This document shows positions 15,706 to 23,839 of a DNA stretch of 64,000 nt, piece after piece. Position 1 is the stretch's first letter. The number at the start of each line of letters is the position of its first letter. The position numbers and the translations under genes were made by a program. A model generated the notes under the pieces. It did no database searches. It saw only the letters and a list, made by a program, of their open reading frames with translations, and was not told where the DNA came from. Source of the stretch: PGYR01 sp046290495 (GTDB lineage: Bacteria > Bacteroidota > Ignavibacteria > Kapaibacteriales > UBA2268); contig JBKAGT010000006.1 of assembly GCA_046290495.1 (NCBI GenBank), positions 248,001 through 312,000 on the forward strand, written 5' to 3'.

Positions 15706-16860
15706 TTATATATTTTTTAGCTGTAGCTTAAATCTACCACGAACAGTAGACTCTATTGGTAAGTGAAGTGCTCTTATCGTTACTTCATTTGCGAAACTGT
15801 TAAGCTGCCTTTCACTTGGTATAAACTCACATTGTTGTTCATTGTGATTGCAAGCAAAACATGCAAAAGAGCATTTACATGGAACTTGGTTATATAATGA
15901 ATATCTTGTAAATCCACATTCCATTGGTCTAAGCATGTGAAGCCCTATCCATGCATTTACTATAGGGAATGGATCAGTTTTTAAAGCATGGAATTTGCCA
16001 AATCTTTCGTCAAATCCTTCGAGTAACTGTTCTAATCTAGCATCAGATTCTTTACCACAATTTTTCATCATACATTCGAAAAATCTATCACAATCTTTGT
16101 TGATACATGATTTCAAATCCATGTCAAATCTGTTTTTCAGATAAGATGAATAAGATTGGTTATCTAACTTAGAGTAAAATTTAAGAGCATCGTCGATTAG
16201 CTTATCTCTAAGAGTTTTCTTCTCTAAGAGACAACACTTATGCTCCATTTCTTTGTCTCTGTTCAACTTATGAAGGTATAATTTCACTTTAGCTGATTCG
16301 AAATTGTCATTAACAGCTTTTTCGACAGCTTTAATATCTCGAGTAAGAAATGTTTTAACTTCATAACCTCTAACATTCAGTCTGCTGATTAGATTTGACC
16401 AAGTTTGCTCGTCATTGTCTTCTGAAATTTCGAATCCTATAATGTTTGAAGAAAGTCCCTCTATAGCAAAGGCAATATACATTTCATTGTTCTCAGGTGA
16501 ACCGTAAGAACAGTTAAATCTTATACCTTGCAAGTAGACGACATCAGCTTTTCTAACTTCAGAGCTCTTATCTAGAAAAGTCTCCCAACTCTGTGTGTTG
16601 GATAGGAAATTTCTAATTTTTGTATTTATCCTGTGTGGGGAGCTTTTGTAAAAAGGTACTAATTCGCGTACTGAGTGTCCGAGTAAATAAGATTCAGCAA
16701 CTGCACTAATATCCGGTTTGTTATGGACAACAATTCCTTTTACCCATGTCTTTGTGCAGTCTTTGCATCTCAATCTAGGGTCACCAGATCTTGACTTACC
16801 ATGTTTGATAACATTTTCAGACTGGCAGTAAATACACGATATTTTATCTTTTTTGCTCAA
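15706..16860 (-). CDS. Transposase-like zinc-ribbon protein coupled to adk
   Basis: This 384-residue protein has an IS1-type zinc ribbon (Cys9, Cys12, Cys32, Cys35, with KHGKSRSGDPRLRCKDCTKTW) and a helix-turn-helix-like segment (about 52-80). A degenerate RNase-H-like region follows: Asp106 in ADVVYLQG, Asp175 in FLTRDIKAVEKAV and KLYLHKLNRD (193-202), reminiscent of mutator-type transposases. A Cys-rich C-terminus (CKCSFACFACNHNEQQC) completes it. No terminal inverted repeats or target duplications are evident. The TTG start lies 4 bases after the adk stop, so it behaves like a resident operon gene. I infer a domesticated transposase whose role (DNA binding?) is unknown. Confidence 0.75.
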   Translation of the reverse strand: MSKKDKISCIYCQSENVIKHGKSRSGDPRLRCKDCTKTWVKGIVVHNKPDISAVAESYLLGHSVRELVPFYKSSPHRINTKIRNFLSNTQSWETFLDKSSEVRKADVVYLQGIRFNCSYGSPENNEMYIAFAIEGLSSNIIGFEISEDNDEQTWSNLISRLNVRGYEVKTFLTRDIKAVEKAVNDNFESAKVKLYLHKLNRDKEMEHKCCLLEKKTLRDKLIDDALKFYSKLDNQSYSSYLKNRFDMDLKSCINKDCDRFFECMMKNCGKESDARLEQLLEGFDERFGKFHALKTDPFPIVNAWIGLHMLRPMECGFTRYSLYNQVPCKCSFACFACNHNEQQCEFIPSERQLNSFANEVTIRALHLPIESTVRGRFKLQLKNI

Positions 16861-16864
16861 TAAA

Positions 16865-17524
16865 TTAGCTACTTACTGTGTTGTTAATTGCAGCACTTAC
16901 TTTATTAAATATTTCATCAACCGAACCAACACCATCAATATTGTGTTCAATTCCTTGCTCTGTGTAATAATCTATTATTGGCTTAGTTTGTTCCTCGTAA
17001 ACACTTAGTCTATTACTTACTGTTTCTTCATTGTCATCTTTTCTTTGGATTAATTCTTCTCCATCATTATCACATATTCCTTCTTTCACAGGAGGGTTAA
17101 ATTTGATATGATAAGAAGTACCACATACTGGGCAAACTCTCCTACCAGTAAGTCTTTCCATCAACTCACTATTTGGTACATTTAGTACTATCGCTGAGTC
17201 GATCTTGTCATCCAAATCATTCATTAACTCGTCCAATGCTTCTGCTTGTGCGATAGTACGAGGGAAACCATCGAGTAGAATCCCACTGCTGTTGCCACGA
17301 GCTTTTTCAATTTCGTATCTCATCATGTCTATGATGATATCATTAGGCACTAAGTTACCAGCATTGATGAATTCCTTTGCTTTCTTTCCAAGACCTGTGT
17401 CATTTTTCAAATGTTCGCGGAGTATATCTCCAGTTGCAATCTGAGTCAGATCATACTTTTCACATATTCTTTTAGCTTGTGTTCCTTTACCAGCCCCAGG
17501 AGGGCCTAAAAATATTAAATTCAT
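16865..17524 (-). CDS. adk: Adenylate kinase
   Basis: The 219-residue cytoplasmic enzyme interconverts ATP + AMP and 2 ADP. The P-loop GPPGAGKGT is at 7-15 and the AMP-binding GFPRT at 86-90. A long LID carries a structural zinc site (Cys131, Cys134, Cys151, Asp154), the Cys3-Asp variant. All catalytic arginines expected around the LID are present (GRRVC). The gene is followed at 4 bases by the transposase-like zinc-ribbon gene, an unusual partner; adk more commonly sits with ribosomal or secretion genes. Confidence 0.97.
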   Translation of the reverse strand: MNLIFLGPPGAGKGTQAKRICEKYDLTQIATGDILREHLKNDTGLGKKAKEFINAGNLVPNDIIIDMMRYEIEKARGNSSGILLDGFPRTIAQAEALDELMNDLDDKIDSAIVLNVPNSELMERLTGRRVCPVCGTSYHIKFNPPVKEGICDNDGEELIQRKDDNEETVSNRLSVYEEQTKPIIDYYTEQGIEHNIDGVGSVDEIFNKVSAAINNTVSS

Positions 17525-17667
17525 TTATGTTGATAACTAATTTGTTTATGTTCTATTCAATCGCACAATTTAATCAAGAACGAAACTAATTACAATTAAT
17601 TGACTTTTTTTGTCATGATGTGTTGTTTTTCCAGTAAATCGAAAAAAGTTGTATCATTTTGTAACTT

Positions 17668-17687
17668 ATAACTAAGTTATTAGTTAT
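17668..17687. promoter_or_regulatory. BlaI-type operator 1
   Basis: A perfect 20-bp palindrome, arms ATAACTAA and TTAGTTAT around GTTA, lies 44 bases before the blaI-like start codon. It abuts a second copy at 17688-17707. BlaI/MecI repressors bind such ~20-bp dyads as dimers, often two per promoter, and regulate their own operon. Confidence 0.6.
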
Positions 17688-17707
17688 ATAACTAAATCTT
17701 TAGTTTA
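17688..17707. promoter_or_regulatory. BlaI-type operator 2
   Basis: This second dyad has the same left arm (ATAACTAA) and 4-base spacer (ATCT), with a right arm TTAGTTTA that matches the ideal at 6 of 8 positions. It is directly adjacent to operator 1, placing dimer centres 20 bp apart on nearly the same helix face. It ends 23 bases before the blaI-like ATG. Confidence 0.55.
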
Positions 17708-17730
17708 TAAAATTTAAAAAACAATTTACT

Positions 17731-18102
17731 ATGAAAAAACTAACTAAAGCAGAAGAAGAAATAATGGCTATCCTGTGGCAATTAGAGAATGCATTTGTTC
17801 AAGATATACTTGCAGAATATCCAGAACCTAAACCAGCATATAATACAGTTTCAACACTTATAAGGATATTGGTGGATAAAGGATTCGTCGACTATGAGCA
17901 ATTGGGAAGGTCACATAGATATTTCCCAAAAGTGAAAAAAGAGGATTACAAAAAGGACTATCTGAACAGTATGTTAGGTCGTTTTTTTGATAATTCTTAC
18001 AAAAATCTAGTTAATTTCTTCTCTGATACTGATGATTTGTCAGTTGCTGAGTTGGAAGAACTAAAAAAAATAATAGAGCAAAAGATGGAGAGAAAGAAAT
18101 GA
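17731..18102 (+). CDS. BlaI/MecI/CopY family repressor
   Basis: The 123-residue winged-helix protein has the family hallmarks. LTKAEEEIMAILWQLENAFVQDIL starts the DNA-binding domain, PAYNTVSTLIRILVDKGFV is the recognition helix region, and the wing reads RSHRYFPKV. The C-terminal third is a dimerisation region that ends in a basic tail. Its stop overlaps the start of the BlaR1-like gene (ATGA), so the two form a signalling pair: the membrane peptidase is thought to inactivate the repressor on sensing an envelope signal. Two abutting 20-bp palindromes upstream are probable autoregulatory sites. No beta-lactamase gene is adjacent. Confidence 0.94.
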   Translation: MKKLTKAEEEIMAILWQLENAFVQDILAEYPEPKPAYNTVSTLIRILVDKGFVDYEQLGRSHRYFPKVKKEDYKKDYLNSMLGRFFDNSYKNLVNFFSDTDDLSVAELEELKKIIEQKMERKK

Positions 18103-19226
18103 ATGAATTTGACATATTCGAATTTATTGTCTTGTGTGGTCTGTCTTATCTATCAATTAGATACATAATGGCAAATACTAAGTATTATAATTTTAAGAGG
18201 GTATTAATTCTTTCAATTATTCCAATAATTGCAGTATTATCATTTTCTTCTTTTGAAGTGGCTGACATAAGTGTTTTGGAATATATACCTTTGAATGATG
18301 ATGTTCTTCTAAATGGCTCTGGAGAACAGAAAGAAGGAACTTCCCATAATTGGATATTGATAGTGTACTTAATTGGTGTGGCAATTAGTCTCACTATGAA
18401 AATGATAGGTGTTATTAGTATAAAGAAAATATTTAACTCAAGTGTAATAATAGCAAAAAGGGGAGATATAAAAGTCTATCAAAATAATAAGAAATTGAAT
18501 TTTTGTTTTTGGAAGTCTGTAACTGTTTCTAATTCAGAAAATCAGGATGTCTTAATAGAACATGAATTACAGCACATAATGAATAAGCATTATATAGACT
18601 TATTAGTTTCTAATATTTACACTGTACTATTTTGGTTCAATCCATTTGTAAACCTATTGAACAAAGAACTACAGGCAATACATGAATTTCAAGCTGATAG
18701 CAAGACAAACCATAATTTAGAAGAAATGATCCCAGAGCTAATACCAATGAATAAAAATGTTATTGCAATAACAAGTAACCATAGTTTAATTAATTATAAA
18801 AGGAGAATAGAAATGAAAATCTCTAATAAAAGACATATCCCATCTCTTATAGTTGGAGTTATGCTCTTGTTTTTTTCTGCCGGCATGACGGCAATAACAT
18901 CACATTCGGCAGGAGCTACGGAAATAACGACATCAGATGTAGCTCCAACTTACAAGGGCAATCTTATGGCTGATTTGGTGAAAGAATTGAAGTACCCAAA
19001 ATCTGCTTATGAAGATAAAATCGAAGGTAAGACAGTTGTGAAAGTCAAGATAGACAAAGATGGTAATCAAGTTGATACACAAATCGCGAAGAGTTCAGGT
19101 AATTCTGACTTGGACGATGAAGCAGTAAGAGCAGTTAAGACTCTAAAAGATTGGAATCCAGGAACAGTAGGAGAAAAAGCTGTAGCTACTTGGGTGCAAA
19201 TACCAGTAAAGTTCAAGCTTCCATAA
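18099..19226 (+). CDS. M56 (BlaR1-like) membrane metallopeptidase with C-terminal TonB domain
   Basis: The 375-residue protein has membrane helices near residues 7-24, 34-50 and 85-105. An M56 zinc-peptidase core follows, with HELQH at 155-159 and HEFQAD at 195-200. A further helix lies near 245-265. Instead of a penicillin-binding sensor, the C-terminus (about 290-375) is a TonB-type domain (YPKSAYEDKIEGKTVVKVKID, then SGNSDLDDEAVRAVK). This layout is common in Bacteroidota BlaR homologs and suggests that the periplasmic input is not a beta-lactam but mechanical or protein contact; that is inference. It overlaps the repressor gene by 4 bases. Confidence 0.92.
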   Translation: MNEFDIFEFIVLCGLSYLSIRYIMANTKYYNFKRVLILSIIPIIAVLSFSSFEVADISVLEYIPLNDDVLLNGSGEQKEGTSHNWILIVYLIGVAISLTMKMIGVISIKKIFNSSVIIAKRGDIKVYQNNKKLNFCFWKSVTVSNSENQDVLIEHELQHIMNKHYIDLLVSNIYTVLFWFNPFVNLLNKELQAIHEFQADSKTNHNLEEMIPELIPMNKNVIAITSNHSLINYKRRIEMKISNKRHIPSLIVGVMLLFFSAGMTAITSHSAGATEITTSDVAPTYKGNLMADLVKELKYPKSAYEDKIEGKTVVKVKIDKDGNQVDTQIAKSSGNSDLDDEAVRAVKTLKDWNPGTVGEKAVATWVQIPVKFKLP

Positions 19227-19233
19227 CATAAAA

Positions 19234-19267
19234 AAACAGCTTAGTTATACAAATAGCTAAGCTGTTT
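19234..19267. terminator. Bidirectional terminator after the blaR-like gene
   Basis: An 11-bp stem AAACAGCTTAG/CTAAGCTGTTT (19234-19244 with 19257-19267) has a 12-base loop. An A run precedes it and T-rich bases follow, between two converging genes. Confidence 0.85.
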
Positions 19268-19291
19268 CAATTATTAATTTAGTTCTAATGA

Positions 19292-21847
19292 CTATTCAAC
19301 TTTTACTATTTTGGAAGTAGTAATCCCTTTCTCCGAGATTAAACGACAATAATATACCCCAGAACTATATTTAGAACCATCTAAAGATAGTAAATGTTCA
19401 CCTGGCGAATATAATTTTGTTCCTATTCTATCAATCATCACTCCTTGTATGTCAATTATCTCAATAGCAATATGTTCTTCATTTTCAAAATTGAAATGAA
19501 GTGATATAGCATTAGCAAATGGATTAGGACTAAGTTGATATTGACCAACTAAGTAATCACTGTCAACACTAGCAACTTGCTCTTTTACAGTTGCAGCTGC
19601 CCACTCACTGAAGTGAGTTACATTCCCACAATATATTTTATTTTCAGTTTCATTATAAACAGAAGGATATTGTGCTTTCCATTCTGAATCAATAGATTCT
19701 CTGTAAATCATTCCAATCTGTTGTCCCATAGTCGGCGAAAGCATATCATATTCATTATTTAATTGGAACTCCAAATCACATGTGAACTCGGTTTCTGTAT
19801 CTGCTTCTAATCGCCAAGTTCTTTGTCCCGATATTTCAAAAATATCTGAGTCATTTGATTCTAAAAACTCTGTATTTAGATTGATACCAGCAGTCAGTTT
19901 TGTTGTAATACTAAAATCAGAGATGTTTGATATTGTTATTCCTAGATTCGGATAACTTATACCTTTGTTTGATTCATCTTTTTCAGGTTTTTCAAAAATA
20001 GACATTTTAGGCAATTGCTTCACAGTCAGATCATTACCATTTGTTTCTTTGTCTACCTTTTTCATTGTCTTGAAGGTCTCTTCAAAAGAGGTATATCCAT
20101 CACCATCCAAATCTGCGGCAGAAGAACCGTAAACTAAGCTGAACATTTTTGTAAAATAGCTAGAGGCAGTTATACTGATTCCACTTGGATCAGTTTCAAC
20201 TAGTGCTTTTTTCCCACTACTAGTAGAACTAACAAAAATTGTTTTAGCATCACTTAATAAGTCATAACCTTCTTGTGAGGCGAAAAGCTCCCATGCAGAA
20301 GCATGATTTGCATCAATTAAAATATTATATTCATCTGCACCAATCCCACCAAGTAATGAGAGGGTGCTATAAATCTGTCCACCACTGCTGTAGTTATTAC
20401 CTGAATAATAGAAATATATTTTATCATACTTCCCAGACATTGATTTTAGAATTTTGTCAACCGAATCAGAAGAGATTCCATATTCAGCACGTATATTCGC
20501 ATCAGATAGATTTGCTCCTAATTTTTCATTTCTCATGTTCTCATACATAACCTTTACATCTTGATTATATGCAGCCTGAAGTTTGGTGTCTCTTTTTTCC
20601 TCACCTGAAACTAGCAAAGCACAAGTTCTATTCTTTGTAGTTGGTTCACTAGCATTGAATATAGACTCACCTTCCAAGTCAAATTTTTGCTCATACTCTT
20701 CACCAATTATGTTTACATCATTTGTATTTACTAAACTCACATTCATATCGTATATATCAGGTCTCTCTTCAGTAGAGTAGAATTCTAAGTTCTTACTATT
20801 TATACCATAAGTATATATAGAAACATCATGTCCGAACTTACTTCCGTATCCTAAATCAATCCAACCAACATAAGACTCTTCCTGTAAGCTTACATTTATC
20901 TCAGCATTTTCAGTTGAAACATTATGACCAGCTCCAAGCTTCTCATTGTGCATATATCCTGGAGTTCTGGCGTCTGCACCTTTTTCCTCTATGTGTTTTT
21001 TGAGTCCTTTCATCAAATCATCGAATGACACTTCCAGTTTGAAATAGTTAGAGATAGATGTACTATTGTTAGATAAATCGGCGTCATTACTTGGATCATC
21101 ATCTGATTTCACACTAACCTCTATGGTGAACATATTGCTGCTATATTGATTTACTTTGATGCTATCGAACAATGACTTAGGTAAACTGCCAAAATCTTTT
21201 ACAACTACTTGAAGCGGAGCTAATACTTTAGGACTAACTGAAATTTTAGAGTAAATTACCTTTCCAGTAGTATCTTTTACCTCCATTTTATATTCTAAAT
21301 TTGTGGCTGCTAATGAAATAGATTTATTCTGAAAAACTGCTTTAACGGTTTTTTCATTATTAAAAGGGATGAATTTTGCTTTGTTGAAGTATATTATACT
21401 CAAAGCTGCTACATCTGGTTTGGGTGGAGGAGTACCGCTTATTTCTATAGTTGTTATCCCTGTGTTATTAGATTCGTCTTCATCATACTCTTGCGTGGTA
21501 GTAGATTCAAACCGATACATACCAGCTGAATTCAAATATTCTTTATAACCGAAACCATAATTTACAATGTATTTATCGTTTTCTTCTAGTCTATCTAATT
21601 CAACATCTGTTGAATAAATCTTTTCGTTCGTAAGGTCATCATATATAGAAAGATTAAATACTATATCCGAAACCGCATACTTTGTGTTTATATTTTCATA
21701 CTCAATTTTGGCTTCAGGCATATCTCCTACTTCCTCGATATCGTAGGATTTTTCTAGGTTTATCCAAGCGCCAACCTTTAAATTGCCAGAATAAGCTATA
21801 GAACTAGCAAATAGTAAAAGGAGAATAAAAAGTAATAATTTTTTCAT
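19292..21847 (-). CDS. T9SS-secreted protein with catalytically dead caspase/C13-like domain
   Basis: The 851-residue protein has a signal peptide (1-20) and CARDB/Ig-like beta domains (about 25-270). A caspase-hemoglobinase-fold domain follows at about 408-575, starting CALLVSGEE and including YDKIYFYYSG (474-483), ILIDANHAS (509-517) and TIFVSST (536-542). At the two catalytic positions the usual SGHG reads SGNN (Asn484 for His) and the usual DACHSG reads DANHAS (Asn514 for Cys). A perfect EF-hand loop DLDGDGYTSFEE spans 579-590. The C-terminal T9SS sorting domain begins at YQLSPNPFANA and ends KIVKVE. It is thus probably a surface pseudopeptidase, perhaps a binding or scaffold protein. It is monocistronic. 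Confidence 0.85.
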   Translation of the reverse strand: MKKLLLFILLLLFASSIAYSGNLKVGAWINLEKSYDIEEVGDMPEAKIEYENINTKYAVSDIVFNLSIYDDLTNEKIYSTDVELDRLEENDKYIVNYGFGYKEYLNSAGMYRFESTTTQEYDEDESNNTGITTIEISGTPPPKPDVAALSIIYFNKAKFIPFNNEKTVKAVFQNKSISLAATNLEYKMEVKDTTGKVIYSKISVSPKVLAPLQVVVKDFGSLPKSLFDSIKVNQYSSNMFTIEVSVKSDDDPSNDADLSNNSTSISNYFKLEVSFDDLMKGLKKHIEEKGADARTPGYMHNEKLGAGHNVSTENAEINVSLQEESYVGWIDLGYGSKFGHDVSIYTYGINSKNLEFYSTEERPDIYDMNVSLVNTNDVNIIGEEYEQKFDLEGESIFNASEPTTKNRTCALLVSGEEKRDTKLQAAYNQDVKVMYENMRNEKLGANLSDANIRAEYGISSDSVDKILKSMSGKYDKIYFYYSGNNYSSGGQIYSTLSLLGGIGADEYNILIDANHASAWELFASQEGYDLLSDAKTIFVSSTSSGKKALVETDPSGISITASSYFTKMFSLVYGSSAADLDGDGYTSFEETFKTMKKVDKETNGNDLTVKQLPKMSIFEKPEKDESNKGISYPNLGITISNISDFSITTKLTAGINLNTEFLESNDSDIFEISGQRTWRLEADTETEFTCDLEFQLNNEYDMLSPTMGQQIGMIYRESIDSEWKAQYPSVYNETENKIYCGNVTHFSEWAAATVKEQVASVDSDYLVGQYQLSPNPFANAISLHFNFENEEHIAIEIIDIQGVMIDRIGTKLYSPGEHLLSLDGSKYSSGVYYCRLISEKGITTSKIVKVE

Positions 21848-21948
21848 AAGTCACCTATAGTGTTAGAGATACATAAAGACAACTTAATTAATTATCCGTT
21901 TGCAAACAAAAAATAATCAATTTTGATAAGGATATAGAAAACGATTAG

Positions 21949-22272
21949 CTACTTACTTGGCAAACTCATAACGTAGTCATAGCTTTCGTTTAGTAATTTT
22001 ATTATCTCGGATTTATCTTTGAGCATATCTTCCGTAATTAATATATACCCTCGCATAAGTGCTCCGTAGGATTTATAATAGTCAGAGTTATACTTTTGGA
22101 TGTATTCTTCTTGTTTTTCTTTGCCGAACCTAATACCAATTTGGTTATCTTTGTTGAATAAAGAAAACATGTGACCATTAGCAGAAGTATAAGGCATGGT
22201 TTTACCTTTTCTTTCGAACCTGTTGCATTCAGTAACTAAGTCGTCGTAGACTTTTAATTTTTTCTCATCCAT
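21949..22272 (-). CDS. TfoX N-terminal-domain-like protein
   Basis: This 107-residue soluble protein resembles TfoX/Sxy N-terminal-like proteins. An alpha/beta fold has the central MFSLFNKDNQIGIRFGKEKQEEYIQKY. It ends in the characteristic GYILITEDMLKDKSEII...YDYVMSLPSK pattern. Family members in Bacteroidota are single-domain proteins of unknown function, sometimes linked to competence. It is co-directional with dinB, 52 bases downstream, and may be expressed with it. The family assignment rests on the C-terminal pattern and is moderately sure. Confidence 0.75.
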   Translation of the reverse strand: MDEKKLKVYDDLVTECNRFERKGKTMPYTSANGHMFSLFNKDNQIGIRFGKEKQEEYIQKYNSDYYKSYGALMRGYILITEDMLKDKSEIIKLLNESYDYVMSLPSK

Positions 22273-22324
22273 CTAAGTTTCTCCTATAATGTTGTATAAC
22301 CAATCGAATATAGCAATAATATCT

Positions 22325-23392
22325 CTAAAATTCGATGTGTAATTGTGAGTTGTTCGATTTTATATTATCCAAGTTTGAAATCTGTATTCCTAATAATCTA
22401 ACTGGTTCTTTTGGATAATTAGGTATCATCATTAGCTCTGAAATTACTCCATATATTTCACTGCTCGTGGAAATATAATCATTCAATGTTCTGCTTCGTG
22501 TTTTAATTACAAAATTGTGATACTTTATTTTTAAGGTAACAGTCCTGCCAGATAGTTTTTTCTTTTCCATATCACTAGATACTTTCTTAGCTATCTCATG
22601 TAGTTTACTAAGCATTTCGTGGTGGTCATCTATGTTGTCAGCAAAAGTTCTTTCTCTGCCTATTGATTTTCTTAATCTTTTGTTGACTACAGGGCTGAAG
22701 TGCTTGAATGTAACTTGATCATGTAAGTAAACACCCATTTTCCCAAAGTTGAGTGCCATATAGACCTTACCTTTTTCTAATATGTCTTTACCTATAAAGA
22801 TACCCTTCGAGTGAAGCTTTTCTTTATTCACTTTGCCTACACCAGGTATTTTTTCTACAGCAAGCTGAGTAACAAACTTATCAGCTTTATTTGGGTGGAT
22901 AACATAATAGCCATCTGGCTTGTTGCAATCAGAGGCAACTTTTGCCAAGAATTTATTGAATGAGATGCCAGCAGATGCAGTTAGATTCACTTCTTTCTTA
23001 ATTCTTTTTCTAATCTCAATTGCAATTTCTTTGGCGGTCATTTGGTCTGGTTTGTAGTCAGTTACATCTATGTATGCCTCATCAATTGAAACCTGCTGTA
23101 TCTTACTTGTATATGATTTGAGTATTTTCATCACTCGCTCAGAAGCTTCTTTATAAGCTTGATAGTTACCTCGAACAAAAATAATGTGAGGACATAGCTT
23201 ACGTGCTTGGTGCGATGGCATAGCCGAACGAACGCCGAATTTTCGTGCTTCGTAACTAGCTGCTGATACTACTCCACGATGTCCACCACCTACGGCAATG
23301 GCTTTGCCTCTCAACTTGGGGTTATTTCTCTGTTCAACTGATGCAAAAAATGCATCCATATCAATATGAATAATTCTGTGGTGTTTAGTCAT
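22325..23392 (-). CDS. dinB: DNA polymerase IV (Y-family)
   Basis: This 355-residue translesion polymerase copies past damaged bases. Metal-binding Asp11 lies in IDMDAFFASVE (10-20) and Asp104/Glu105 lie in SIDEAYID (102-109). The fingers motif ASYEARKFGVRSAM (45-58) and the helix-hairpin-helix thumb (VEKIPGVGKVNKEKLHSKGI) are intact, followed by the little-finger domain (about 240-345). The C-terminus is short and lacks an obvious beta-clamp-binding extension apart from the final LHIEF. It is co-directional with the TfoX-like gene. No SOS box could be judged by eye. Confidence 0.96.
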   Translation of the reverse strand: MTKHHRIIHIDMDAFFASVEQRNNPKLRGKAIAVGGGHRGVVSAASYEARKFGVRSAMPSHQARKLCPHIIFVRGNYQAYKEASERVMKILKSYTSKIQQVSIDEAYIDVTDYKPDQMTAKEIAIEIRKRIKKEVNLTASAGISFNKFLAKVASDCNKPDGYYVIHPNKADKFVTQLAVEKIPGVGKVNKEKLHSKGIFIGKDILEKGKVYMALNFGKMGVYLHDQVTFKHFSPVVNKRLRKSIGRERTFADNIDDHHEMLSKLHEIAKKVSSDMEKKKLSGRTVTLKIKYHNFVIKTRSRTLNDYISTSSEIYGVISELMMIPNYPKEPVRLLGIQISNLDNIKSNNSQLHIEF

Positions 23393-23527
23393 TTTTATAA
23401 CTGCTAAGCTGAATGGTCAGCCCATTGTTTCTATAAAAAATGAGAGAGGATAGAACTGAAAGAGATGAACAAATATAAGGAATAATTAGATTAAAAAACT
23501 TATGATTGATGTTAAAAATCTTTTTCG

Positions 23528-23824
23528 TTATTGTATCACATGTCTATATATTGACCAAATCAATTTATATACCAGCGAGCTTAGAACGATATTAATAAGA
23601 AATACGATTATTAGACTCTTTTTTTGCATAAATGTAAATACTAATGCTAATATTATATTTAAGATAATAATAATTGGAATGCTAAAAATTAGATTGTAAT
23701 AATAATAATCATTATTTGGGTATTGGTTGGTTAAATAAACCAAAAAATAAAGAACAATAATATCAATAAGGAATACAATTGATAACTGTTTGATTACTTT
23801 ATATATTAATGATTCTTTATCCAA
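23528..23824 (-). CDS. Small hypothetical membrane protein (TTG start)
   Basis: The 98-residue protein has three hydrophobic helices (about residues 12-32, 43-65 and 69-88) separated by a Tyr/Asn-rich loop (NQYPNNDYYYYN). It starts at TTG, the codon immediately after an in-frame stop; no ATG is available. Charge distribution suggests an inner-membrane protein. I do not recognise it. It lies between dinB and an SDR gene on the same strand, 15 bases after the latter. The strongly AT-biased codons leave some doubt that it is translated. Confidence 0.5.
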   Translation of the reverse strand: MDKESLIYKVIKQLSIVFLIDIIVLYFLVYLTNQYPNNDYYYYNLIFSIPIIIILNIILALVFTFMQKKSLIIVFLINIVLSSLVYKLIWSIYRHVIQ

Positions 23825-23839
23825 TTACTAAATTATTTT

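Noticed and set aside
15706..16860. Intact insertion sequence
   Set aside because: The protein resembles transposases, but there are no terminal inverted repeats or target duplications that I can see, the catalytic core is degenerate, and the gene starts 4 bases after adk.
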